Both the position numbers and the translations under genes were made by a program. From the IMG/VR virus record IMGVR_UViG_3300035670_001072, positions 1-27,081 of that record: DNA of 27,081 nucleotides, one strand, 5' to 3'. Of the stretch, positions 16,424-22,158 are shown in pieces; within the stretch, counting starts at the first letter, position 1, and each line of letters opens with the position of its first letter. This stretch comes from a virus. A model generated the notes under the pieces. That model did not search any database. It was not told the DNA's origin and saw only the letters and a list, made by a program, of their open reading frames with translations.

Positions 16424-16603
16424 TGTTAATTTGCCCCATGCGAATATTATTTGCAATCCGCGAATGAACCCGGTAGCCGCCGGGCCGCCCACCACTTCTA
16501 GGAGAAGGGCTGCACTTCTCTTGCAGCCGGGTAGGTGGCACCAATCTAGCCAAACGAATGTCTGGCTTAGGAAGAAAACCGAACTGCAAAGTTCGGGTAT
16601 TTT
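16424..16603 (-). promoter_or_regulatory. Structured 5' leader of the DUF6321 gene
   Basis: From the predicted start near 16603 to the ATG, the minus-strand RNA has several hairpins. CCGAAC/GTTCGG spans 16579-16596. GGCTGCA/TGCAGCC spans 16508-16528 (7 bp). CTTCT/AGAAG spans 16495-16507. A CCGG/CCGG pair lies near 16480. A 180-nt structured leader before a 103-codon gene is unusual here, where most leaders are 20 nt or less. I see no tRNA cloverleaf and no known riboswitch. Confidence 0.45.
16579..16596 (-). terminator. Hairpin with U-rich tail near promoter start
   Basis: On the minus strand CCGAAC-TTTGCA-GTTCGG is followed by TTTTCTTC, the layout of an intrinsic terminator, but the stem is only 6 bp. 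It begins only about 7 nt after the predicted start of the 16610-16638 promoter. It could therefore stop leftward read-through from the right, or protect the 5' end, rather than attenuate this promoter. Confidence 0.4.
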
Positions 16604-16609
16604 AGCATA

Positions 16610-16638
16610 ACTATACCATACAATTGTCCGCTTGTCAA
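16610..16638 (-). promoter_or_regulatory. Sigma70-type promoter for the DUF6321 gene
   Basis: On the minus strand TTGACA (16638-16633), 17-nt spacer, TATAGT (16615-16610), with extended TGG before the -10. Predicted start near 16603. A second TTGACA faces the other way at 16657-16662, repeating the back-to-back -35 layout of 15966-15992, but it has no good -10 at 16 to 19 nt. Confidence 0.65.
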
Positions 16639-17525
16639 GCTTTTTTTGTTACAAACTTGACATTTTTTTACATTTGTGTCCAATAAGTAACATTTTTAGT
16701 AACTTATGTTACATTCGGCGCATGTCGTAACTGCCGTAACTTTGCTATAAATAGGTTAAATACTGTCATTTTGCGACAGTGTCTGCCTCAAATAGGTACA
16801 GTTTGCGTATCTAATACCTATTAATTAGGCTGTCGACGCTTGATAGTCCATTGTTTACAGTAAATGTGGTAACAAAGTAGCCTTCCCCTTCCAACCACCC
16901 GCCGACGGCCCGCAAAGTGGGATAGAATACGCTCAAAAATAGCCCTAGAATGCCTTACAATCGCTTGCTATCGCATACCCTAGGGGTACCCCACCACCCT
17001 ATGGTTTGCAATGGTTATAGGGCAATTTCGCCTTTAAGGCAAAATTAGCGATAGTAAGGAGGTAAGGGGTTATTTAGACCCGCCGTTGGTTTAGGCCTAG
17101 AAATACACACGTGCCCAAAAGTTTTATAAGACGTTCGTGTGGGGGGGACCATAGCAATTGGTGCTCCACCCCCTAGGGGTTGGGGTGTTTCTTGGGGGAT
17201 GCAATATTCATGCCCACACAATTGCAACACAATTGCATAACCCATTGATATCATTGCAGAATACCCGTGCGTTTAAATGGCTTATAGGCGATTGCAATTG
17301 CAAAGGTATACCTCAGGTACCCTTGAACCTAGGTATAAGTTTGACACTAGTAGCTGAAAGTTTGACGATTGCAATGATTGCTTAGCGATTGCAATGGGTT
17401 GGGATGCATGCGATTGCAATGGTGTACATAAGTTCTTCAAGTTTTAACAATTGCACGCGCATATTCACGCTTAATACAGTGGCATGCCGAATGCAGTTAA
17501 TAATAAACAATATATGAGGTGAAAG
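16639..17525. other. Non-coding control region, candidate replication origin
   Basis: About 0.9 kb with no ORF that looks real, flanked by leftward genes on one side and rightward genes on the other. It contains an ACTGTC/GACAGT hairpin (16762-16780), three AATAGGT-type motifs (16750, 16791 and inverted near 16826), and 8-10 bp perfect palindromes: CCCTAGGG 16978, GGGGTACCCC 16983, CCCCTAGGGG near 17170-17179, AGGTATACCT 17304, ACCTAGGT 17327. It also has G-runs at 17141-17198 and a cluster of CGATTGCAAT repeats, and ends in an AT-rich stretch before the first early gene. An extended -10 (TGCTATAAA, 16743-16751) may be a weak rightward promoter. Repeats plus position between divergent gene blocks suggest an origin; no replication protein gene is in view to confirm it. 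Confidence 0.45.
17288..17422. repeat. CGATTGCAAT iteron-like cluster
   Basis: The 10-mer CGATTGCAAT occurs at 17289, 17366, 17386 and 17411, with a fifth copy at 17675 inside the first early genes. Its core ATTGCAAT is a perfect 8-bp palindrome. Two copies extend to GCGATTGCAATGG. Looser relatives (TTGCAATGG near 17005, ACAATCGC near 16957, CAATTGCA near 17220-17236) surround the cluster. The spacing is irregular (77, 20, 25 and 264 bp). Binding sites for a phage initiator or regulator are the likely meaning. Confidence 0.55.
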
Positions 17526-17654
17526 ATGAAACTCTTAATACTTATAGCAATCTTAAGCATTATAGCTCTGGTTGCACTATATGATAAGAATAAAACGATT
17601 GATAATAACTTCAAACGTGAAGTGGAGAAGATGAACCGTGAACTTAACAGTTAA
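17526..17654 (+). CDS. Tiny single-pass membrane protein A
   Basis: A 42-residue ORF, first of the rightward gene chain. MKLLILIAILSIIALVALYD is a hydrophobic helix (residues 3-19). It is followed by a charged, helical tail (DKNKTIDNNFKREVEKMN). GAGGTG lies 4 nt before the ATG. It resembles the 41-residue protein at 17733-17858 in size, N-terminal helix and DK-containing charged tail, so the two may be diverged duplicates. It is too short for a family call. An envelope-directed early function is possible. Confidence 0.6.
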   Translation: MKLLILIAILSIIALVALYDKNKTIDNNFKREVEKMNRELNS

Positions 17655-17724
17655 ACAACTTAAGGGATTGCAAACGATTGCAATACTTGACGCAATCCTG
17701 ATAAGCATGCTAATATTATTCTGA
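17638..17724 (+). CDS. Possible 28-residue hydrophobic ORF with GTG start
   Basis: It begins at a GTG inside the end of the previous gene and ends 8 nt before the next ATG, filling the gap exactly. The tail (AILDAILISMLILF) is hydrophobic. GGAG lies about 10 nt before the GTG. Support is weak: very short, non-ATG start, and it spans a CGATTGCAAT repeat, so the gap may instead be regulatory. Confidence 0.25.
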   Translation: MNLTVKQLKGLQTIAILDAILISMLILF

Positions 17725-17732
17725 GGTGACTT

Positions 17733-17858
17733 ATGAAAGCATATGCGTACTTAATTACAATACTAAGCATAACTCTCTTCTTGGCGCTACTTGTCGCTAA
17801 CGACAAGATAAACAAACTTAAAGTTGAAGTTCAGAAGTGGGAGAATGTTTTTAAATAA
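17733..17858 (+). CDS. Tiny single-pass membrane protein B
   Basis: A 41-residue ORF: one N-terminal hydrophobic helix (AYLITILSITLFLALLVA, residues 5-22) and a short charged tail (DKINKLKVEVQKWEN). GAGGTG precedes the ATG at 6 nt, the same site as in the gene at 17526. Layout and tail resemble that protein. The charged tail next to the helix is not typical of a holin, but a holin-like or antiholin-like role cannot be excluded. Confidence 0.6.
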   Translation: MKAYAYLITILSITLFLALLVANDKINKLKVEVQKWENVFK

Positions 17859-17872
17859 CGAAAGGACTACTT

Positions 17873-18094
17873 ATGAGAGAATACAGGCTACAATACGGAA
17901 AGTTGAAAGAGGCAGTACTAGCAACACTATACGTTGAGAGCGGTTTTAAAGATGCGTACGTTGCTGAGGCTGTTTTTGAGACGACTGGCGAATACTTAAG
18001 CGAGCACGAAATATTGCTACTTGAGGCACAAAATGCAGACCTTATTCACGAGGCATGTTTAGAGCATGCAGAAAGCGAGAATATTTATGAGTGA
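17873..18094 (+). CDS. Small acidic helical protein
   Basis: A 73-residue acidic protein, unrecognised. It appears fully helical (KLKEAVLATLYVESGFKDAY, then EYLSEHEILLLEAQNADLIH) and has no cysteine cluster, only one Cys. The AAAGGA Shine-Dalgarno is at 6 nt. It overlaps the next gene by 8 nt. It is similar in style to small early phage proteins that bind host enzymes, but no function can be claimed. Confidence 0.6.
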   Translation: MREYRLQYGKLKEAVLATLYVESGFKDAYVAEAVFETTGEYLSEHEILLLEAQNADLIHEACLEHAESENIYE

Positions 18095-18269
18095 TGGTAT
18101 ACACTTAAAGTTCAAGACGGGCGAAGATCACGATTGGAAAAACTGCGACGACGAAGAATGCCAAGACTGTTGCACGCACGATGAGTTTGACCACTTCATC
18201 TGCTTGTATTGCGGCAAAGAGTTTGAGCCCGCAGACTTCTTTGATGAGGATTATGGGGAAGAACGATGA
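18087..18269 (+). CDS. Small acidic zinc-knuckle protein
   Basis: A 60-residue protein with Cys at 20, 25, 28, 29, 39 and 42 and His at 31. The C-terminal pair is ICLYCGKEFEP, a typical zinc-ribbon knuckle, and the first group is CDDEECQDCCTH. It is very acidic overall, so it is more likely a protein-binding factor than a DNA binder. I start at the ATG at 18087, which overlaps the upstream stop by 8 nt; an in-frame ATG at 18066 has no well-placed Shine-Dalgarno. It overlaps the next gene in an ATGA junction. Confidence 0.55.
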   Translation: MSDGIHLKFKTGEDHDWKNCDDEECQDCCTHDEFDHFICLYCGKEFEPADFFDEDYGEER

Positions 18270-18454
18270 AGACCTATACAATACTTTGGGACTATAATAT
18301 AACTGTTGCAATAAAAGCTAAGAGTAAAGAAGATGCCCTTAGAATTTTTCTTACTCAATGTGATTGGGTTAGTGAGGGGCATCAAGTCATTGGGTTAGAA
18401 GACGTCGTTGACAAAGGCATTAAATCTGATATAGTAAATAAAAAGGAGATATAA
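18266..18454 (+). CDS. Small unknown protein (62 residues)
   Basis: It starts in an ATGA overlap with the previous stop, which implies translational coupling. The predicted fold is beta-alpha-beta: TYTILWDYNITVAIKAKS (strands), KEDALRIFLTQ (helix), HQVIGLEDVV (strand). This pattern is frequent in small phage proteins with an edge-strand binding role, but I know no named family. The gene ends next to AAGGAG, the ribosome site of the next gene. Confidence 0.6.
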   Translation: MKTYTILWDYNITVAIKAKSKEDALRIFLTQCDWVSEGHQVIGLEDVVDKGIKSDIVNKKEI

Positions 18455-18455
18455 C

Positions 18456-18947
18456 ATGGGATATACGCACTATTGGAGTTTCACCGCGGCTAAACGTGGC
18501 GAGACTGCAAAAATTGAAAAAGCATACCAAGCGGCAATTAAGGATTGCGCAAAAATAGCACGCGCATACTATACCGTCAATGGTGGTCTATCAGGTTATA
18601 CCGCGCACACGCCAATTGGCTCTTATGGTGGTCTTCTCATCAACGGCAAAGGTGACGATGCTCATGAGCCCTTCTCGATGCGCGAGTACTTTAAGCAAAA
18701 CCTTGAAGATAATGGTGGTGACTTCTGCAAAACCGCGCGGAAACCGTACGACGTCGTCGTGACCGCATGTTTAATAGTGCTAGCCAATGCTCTACCTAAG
18801 AATTTTAGAGTAGATAGTGACGGGACCAAAGGTGATTTTGTCGCAGGCCTTGACTTAGCAAGGCGTGTACTTAAAAAAAGACTTGAAATTCCGTCAAACT
18901 TAAGAGACAATACAAGACTAAAGATAATTAATGGAGGTAAATCATGA
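18456..18947 (+). CDS. MGYTHYW-family phage protein
   Basis: A 163-residue protein opening with MGYTHYW, a start shared by a widespread family of uncharacterised phage and plasmid proteins. A helical segment follows (KIEKAYQAAIKDCAKIARAY, about 19-38), then GSYGGLLINGKGDDAHEPFS (56-75) and a helical C-terminal half (YDVVVTACLIVLANALPKNF). The near-invariant N-terminal Tyr-His-Tyr-Trp and the G-GDD-HE segment suggest a conserved binding or catalytic site, but no reaction is known. AAGGAG is at 8 nt, and it overlaps DUF932 by 4 nt. It commonly sits near DUF932 in such genomes, as here. Confidence 0.7.
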   Translation: MGYTHYWSFTAAKRGETAKIEKAYQAAIKDCAKIARAYYTVNGGLSGYTAHTPIGSYGGLLINGKGDDAHEPFSMREYFKQNLEDNGGDFCKTARKPYDVVVTACLIVLANALPKNFRVDSDGTKGDFVAGLDLARRVLKKRLEIPSNLRDNTRLKIINGGKS

Positions 18948-19669
18948 GTATTCTAAACGCACTAACAGCAACCGAGCCTAGCGCTCGAGTCTCTAGTAAA
19001 TACCGTTTCATTTCAAGCGGCCAATTCGTTGAGGACATGCGCCTTAACGGTTGGGAATTGACCAATACCGTCAACAGGACTAGAACGGGTTTAGGAAAGC
19101 ATGCTATGCGCTTTCGAAATCCTGAACTTAAACTAAAGAGCGGTGACTTTCTTGATATAGTAGTCTTGAACTCTCACGATGGGACTAGTTCATTCCAGCT
19201 CTCACTCGGCATCTATCGGCTAGTCTGCGCCAATGGTCTAGTGGTCGGTAAAGATATAGTACAGCCTATCTTCATTCGCCACGTGGGTTATGCTGCAGAG
19301 AAGGTAAAGACTGCTATAGCGGCTCTCTTAGAGCAGTCCGAGAAGGTGAATAGCTTAGTAGACCAATTGCAGGCACGCATCTTGACCATTGAAGAATACA
19401 CCGCGTTCGTTAACGCTGCTCTTATCATTCGAGGGTTAACACCTCATAAGGTGACTGCAGAACAATTGCACGTGCCACGACGTGAAGAGGATAAGGGCCT
19501 TAACGCATGGGCCGTGCTTAACCGTATTCAAGAATACAGCGTCAATGGGTTCGAGTATACGGACCTAGAGGAGCAGCGCCTTAAGACCGCGCGACGATTG
19601 ACGGGCGCTCAACCACAAATTAAGGTCAATGGTGCGCTCTTTGACGCAATCACAAAGATTGCCGCCTGA
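18944..19669 (+). CDS. DUF932 phage/plasmid protein
   Basis: A 241-residue protein matching DUF932: SSKYRFISSGQFVEDMRLNG near the start, MRFRNPELKLKSGDFLDIVV, then VLNSHDGTSSFQLSLGIYRL and VCANGLVVG (the 'N-S-H-D-G-S... R-L-V-C-x-N-G' signature, about 71-103), followed by a helical C-terminal half. Members are widespread on phages and plasmids. Their biochemistry is not settled, though a role in DNA metabolism is often proposed. The start has GGAGGT 8 nt upstream and overlaps the MGYTHYW gene in ATGA form. A clear terminator follows within 50 nt, so it may close one transcription unit. Confidence 0.8.
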   Translation: MSILNALTATEPSARVSSKYRFISSGQFVEDMRLNGWELTNTVNRTRTGLGKHAMRFRNPELKLKSGDFLDIVVLNSHDGTSSFQLSLGIYRLVCANGLVVGKDIVQPIFIRHVGYAAEKVKTAIAALLEQSEKVNSLVDQLQARILTIEEYTAFVNAALIIRGLTPHKVTAEQLHVPRREEDKGLNAWAVLNRIQEYSVNGFEYTDLEEQRLKTARRLTGAQPQIKVNGALFDAITKIAA

Positions 19670-19682
19670 ACGTACTGCTACA

Positions 19683-19716
19683 AAGGGGCAGTCAATTGGG
19701 ATTGCCCCTTATTTTT
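19683..19716 (+). terminator. Intrinsic terminator after DUF932
   Basis: AAGGGGCA (19683-19690) pairs with TGCCCCTT (19703-19710), 8 bp, loop 12 nt, followed by ATTTTT. It lies 13 nt past the DUF932 stop and ends 13 nt before the GP88 ATG. Because it leaves no room for a promoter before GP88, GP88 and the genes after it probably depend on read-through or antitermination, or on post-transcriptional release. Confidence 0.75.
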
Positions 19717-19728
19717 CACGAGGTTAAC

Positions 19729-20379
19729 ATGTTTTTGGTTCGCAATTCAAAAATCAAAAAGAGCGCTAAGCGCACGTTCAATTTCGGAATCCCTGCTTAT
19801 CAATCGAATACTGGACTTAAGACGTGCCCGAATGCAGGCGCATGCGCAAAGGGATGCTATGCGCTAGCAGGCGCGTATAGGTTTAGCAACGTGGCGCAGG
19901 CCTTTGAGAGACGCTTGACCGCTACTCAAGACGATGCATTCGTTGAACAGATGCTAGCAGATATAGATAAACAACGCGCTGAGAGAATCCGTATTCACGA
20001 TTCTGGTGACTTCTACAATGAAGAATACCTTGACCGTTGGCTTAGAATAATGCGGGAAAGGCCTGAAGTCGAGTTCTATGCGTACACTAAGATGGTCTCA
20101 CTGTTTAAGAAACGAGCTAAAGATTTACCTAAGAACTTTACCGTGATTTATTCCTTTGGCGGTACAGAAGACCGTCTCATCGACGTGACTAGAGACCGGC
20201 ATTCACTAGTATTCGAGAGTGAATTGCAACTAAACGCTGCAGGCTATGCAGATGCGTCAAATCAAGACGACGTGGCGCTTGGCTCTAACCCGCGCATTGG
20301 GCTTGTGTACCACGGCACAAAGAAGATTGAGAATACCAATTGGGCGAAAGTGCCTGAATTAAAAAGAAAGGTGGCATAA
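19729..20379 (+). CDS. GP88-family phage protein
   Basis: A 216-residue protein of the phage gp88 family. Diagnostic parts are FNFGIPAYQSNTGLKTCPNA (17-36), a cysteine cluster C33, C39, C43 in CPNAGACAKGCYA, RIRIHDSGDFYNEEYLDRW in the middle, and YAYTKM. The three-cysteine cluster near the N-terminus looks metal- or Fe-S-binding, and the HDSGDF motif may be catalytic. The enzymatic role is not known to me. I start at the ATG at 19729 with GAGG at 6 nt. An in-frame ATG at 19696 lies in the terminator loop and is rejected. Confidence 0.78.
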   Translation: MFLVRNSKIKKSAKRTFNFGIPAYQSNTGLKTCPNAGACAKGCYALAGAYRFSNVAQAFERRLTATQDDAFVEQMLADIDKQRAERIRIHDSGDFYNEEYLDRWLRIMRERPEVEFYAYTKMVSLFKKRAKDLPKNFTVIYSFGGTEDRLIDVTRDRHSLVFESELQLNAAGYADASNQDDVALGSNPRIGLVYHGTKKIENTNWAKVPELKRKVA

Positions 20380-20380
20380 C

Positions 20381-20593
20381 ATGGATGGATATGAGAGTGA
20401 ACGTTTCACGGTTAACGTCAATGGTGGCGAATACACTGCATATGTATTCTATCATCTTGACGGTGACTGCAGCATTGAAGTAGAAGGGGATTTAGATGCG
20501 CCTGCGCACGTATACGATGCAGCATGGGTGCAGGCTGAGAATCTCGGACTACTAGAAGTAGACGGTGATGGAGATTTTGGAGACAATACTTAA
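20381..20593 (+). CDS. Small acidic protein (70 residues)
   Basis: Very acidic and beta-rich: RFTVNVNGGEYTAYVFYHLD then DCSIEVEGDLDAP, with a helical VYDAAWVQAENLG and an Asp/Gly tail (DGDGDFGDN). The Asp-Gly tail could bind divalent cations, but no full EF-hand loop is present. AAAGGTGG precedes the ATG, 1 nt after the GP88 stop. The strong negative charge recalls DNA-mimic phage inhibitors, which is speculation from composition only. Confidence 0.6.
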   Translation: MDGYESERFTVNVNGGEYTAYVFYHLDGDCSIEVEGDLDAPAHVYDAAWVQAENLGLLEVDGDGDFGDNT

Positions 20594-20611
20594 TTAAAAA
20601 AGGAGAATACC

Positions 20612-21217
20612 ATGGGTGCATGTGACATTTACTTTACAATTGGTAAACAAGTGACTGCTCTTAAAGAGCTAGAAGGCTACTTAGAGCGAAAGCAAACTCA
20701 AGACCGTGAAGAGAACGGCTCTCAGAGCGGCTATAGCGGGGACTTTCAGACCGTTTCAGGCATCAAGACTGACTTTAGTCAAGTCTTCACTAGCTTTCGG
20801 CAGGCTCTTGACCACTGCCTTGAAAAAACAGAGAAGTGGGGAGATGCATTGGCGGTGCATTACTGCGAAATAACCGTGCCACTATCTAAAACACGTGAAA
20901 AAATCATTGAGCGCATCAAGGCTATGCAGACTGAAATAGCACAAATACAGATAGTGACCAAAAAAGAAGGCTATAGAACATGCACGAATTGTCGCTCTAA
21001 ATTGGCCAATTCGCATCTGCACTACAAAACGTGCCCGCTCTGCGACACTAGTCTCTTGAGTGCATCTGAAGAAAAGAAACTAAACAAAAAAACAGAGCAG
21101 CTTGAAAAACTAAAGACTAAACGTGACGAGCTGTACAAAAAAGACCACGATGCTGCTCTAAAAAAATATGGGCTTAAAAACGTCAAGACTTTAATTGCTG
21201 GATGGGGGGCATGCTAA
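20612..21217 (+). CDS. Coiled-coil protein with central zinc ribbon
   Basis: A 201-residue protein starting MGACDIYFTIGK. The N-terminal part resembles a phage family with an MGA-D start, a GYSGDFQTV segment (40-48) and a later EKWGDALAVHYCE stretch. A coiled coil at about 90-118 is followed by a four-cysteine zinc ribbon (C124, C127, C141, C144 in CTNC ... CPLC), and a second coiled coil of Lys/Glu heptads closes the protein (about 150-190). The role is unknown; a structural or nucleic-acid-linked adaptor is possible. AAGGAG is 7 nt upstream. Its TAA overlaps the next ATG (TAATG). Confidence 0.65.
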   Translation: MGACDIYFTIGKQVTALKELEGYLERKQTQDREENGSQSGYSGDFQTVSGIKTDFSQVFTSFRQALDHCLEKTEKWGDALAVHYCEITVPLSKTREKIIERIKAMQTEIAQIQIVTKKEGYRTCTNCRSKLANSHLHYKTCPLCDTSLLSASEEKKLNKKTEQLEKLKTKRDELYKKDHDAALKKYGLKNVKTLIAGWGAC

Positions 21218-21522
21218 TGAAAAAACTATTATTATTAATTGCAATCGTGCTAAGTGCTGAGTCTGGCGCCACGGAAACGGATAAAGTGGCGCATTTTGGG
21301 GTTTCGTACGCGTTACAAACGGGCATGTACGGGCTCTCGAAAAAGGCCTTCAGGCTAAAACGCGACGAGGCTCTAGTGTTTAGCATTGTGACAACCCTAC
21401 TCGTGACCAGTGCTGCGGAATACATGGGCGGTCCTAACTCGAAAGTGGATGGGAAGGACATACTGGCAAACGGGCTCGGTATAGGTGCGGCCTCGGCTAC
21501 TATATTAATGTTTGATTTCTAA
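21217..21522 (+). CDS. Exported/membrane protein resembling YfiM (DUF2279)-type lipoproteins
   Basis: A 101-residue protein with an N-terminal signal sequence (MKKLLLLIAIVLSAESGA, no lipobox cysteine). Then DKVAHFGVSYALQTGMYGL (22-40), a hydrophobic helix VFSIVTTLLVTSAAEYM, a KVDGKDILANGLGIG segment (76-90) and a hydrophobic end. The D-K-x-A-H-F ... E ... D-x-x-A-N-x-L-G layout resembles the YfiM/DUF2279 and VanZ-like families. It would act in the periplasm or inner membrane. I chose the ATG at 21217, in a TAATG overlap with GGGGGG 7 nt upstream, because it gives a clean signal peptide. A role in lysis or superinfection exclusion is inference. Confidence 0.6.
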   Translation: MKKLLLLIAIVLSAESGATETDKVAHFGVSYALQTGMYGLSKKAFRLKRDEALVFSIVTTLLVTSAAEYMGGPNSKVDGKDILANGLGIGAASATILMFDF

Positions 21523-21540
21523 ACTAAAACATGGTATAAT
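21512..21540 (+). promoter_or_regulatory. Internal extended -10 promoter with palindrome over the -10
   Basis: TTGATT, 17-nt spacer, TATAAT, with extended TGG before the -10. The -10 sits in the centre of GGTATAATATACC (21533-21545), an inverted repeat around one A. Predicted start near 21547. A GAAAGGA site and ATG follow at 21559. A repressor bound to the palindrome would block this promoter directly. Confidence 0.6.
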
Positions 21541-21558
21541 ATACCAGAAAGGATACAT

Positions 21559-21687
21559 ATGTCGATTAAACCTTATTTTGTAAACGGGAAAGCTCGGTAC
21601 GTTGTAAAGTTGTCACCTTCGTTTAGTGCAGAGGCTGGCAATTTAGCAGCAATTTTAACCCTACTTTTTACATACGGGGGGGAATAG
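21559..21687 (+). CDS. Short 42-residue protein
   Basis: It starts MSIKPYFVNGKARYVVKLSP and ends in a small hydrophobic segment (GNLAAILTLLFTY). GAAAGGA lies 5-6 nt before the ATG, which is the first after the internal promoter. The last segment is too short for a sure membrane helix. It is a good gene candidate by ribosome site and position, with unknown function. Its G-run (GGGGGG) near the stop serves as ribosome site for the next gene. Confidence 0.55.
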   Translation: MSIKPYFVNGKARYVVKLSPSFSAEAGNLAAILTLLFTYGGE

Positions 21688-21689
21688 CG

Positions 21690-21953
21690 ATGCATAAATG
21701 TAGCATTCTTGGCTGTAAATGGCATTTTGTAACTGAAGAGAAAGCGAAATTGCATTCGGCTACCTCTTGGCATTGCATCCGCTGTGGTTACAGTGACGAC
21801 AGAGAACTTACGATAGAGAATATTGCAACACCATGCTTAGATTGTGCCTCGAAATCTAAAAAATGTATTCGAGTGGACTTTCGAAAGAAAACCTACGTAG
21901 TGTCTGGTCGTCTAAGTGTTAAAGAAGGTGATAGGTGGATTCATTATGAATAG
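21690..21953 (+). CDS. Small multi-cysteine zinc-finger-like protein
   Basis: An 87-residue basic protein with Cys at 4, 9, 29, 32, 49, 52 and 59. Paired knuckles are CIRCG (29-33) and CLDC (49-52), which could hold one zinc. C4/C9 with H12 and H22 (CSILGCKWHF ... KLH) could form a C2H2-like second site. The C-terminal third is basic and beta-rich (RVDFRKKTYVVSGRL). Zinc proteins of this size in phages often bind nucleic acid or host polymerase; that is inference. The start follows a GGGGGG run, and the end overlaps the next gene by 8 nt. Confidence 0.65.
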   Translation: MHKCSILGCKWHFVTEEKAKLHSATSWHCIRCGYSDDRELTIENIATPCLDCASKSKKCIRVDFRKKTYVVSGRLSVKEGDRWIHYE

Positions 21954-22158
21954 TCTGTTAGCATTAATTGCAGTAATACTAGGTATTATCAATCTGATAA
22001 TGGGGAGTAAAAAGTCTAGCGCGGAAAGACGAGTACGCGAATTAGAAAAGGAGCATCATGATGAAAAGCTTAAAATTATTCAAAAAGAGCGTGACGCTGC
22101 TCGTGATAGGCTGCGTGATTACCTCAACAACTATCGCGGGCCAGAAGGAAAAGCCTAA
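21946..22158 (+). CDS. Single-TM protein with coiled-coil tail
   Basis: A 70-residue protein: an N-terminal membrane helix (LLALIAVILGIINLIM, 4-19), then SKKSS and a charged coiled coil (ERRVRELEKEHHDEKLK, continuing to about 62). This has the layout of inner-membrane spanins, and its last third is overlapped in another frame by a lipobox-bearing gene, as in Rz/Rz1 pairs. Against that, the Lys pair right after the helix favours a cytoplasmic tail by the positive-inside rule, and it is short. I start at 21946 with AGGTGG 6-7 nt upstream; an in-frame ATG at 21916 has no good site. The membrane and coil features are certain; the spanin role is a hypothesis. Confidence 0.6.
   Translation: MNSLLALIAVILGIINLIMGSKKSSAERRVRELEKEHHDEKLKIIQKERDAARDRLRDYLNNYRGPEGKA

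Noticed and set aside
16424-16603. tRNA or tmRNA within the hairpin-rich leader
   Set aside because: No acceptor stem, D-arm or T-arm arrangement could be built; the hairpins do not fit a cloverleaf.
17045-17385. 69- and 75-codon ORFs on both strands in the non-coding region
   Set aside because: Both run through palindromes, G-runs and repeats, lack ribosome sites and overlap each other antisense.
19696-19728. Longer GP88 start (MGLPLIFHEVN)
   Set aside because: The ATG lies in the loop of an intrinsic terminator and has no ribosome site, while the ATG at 19729 has GAGG at proper spacing.
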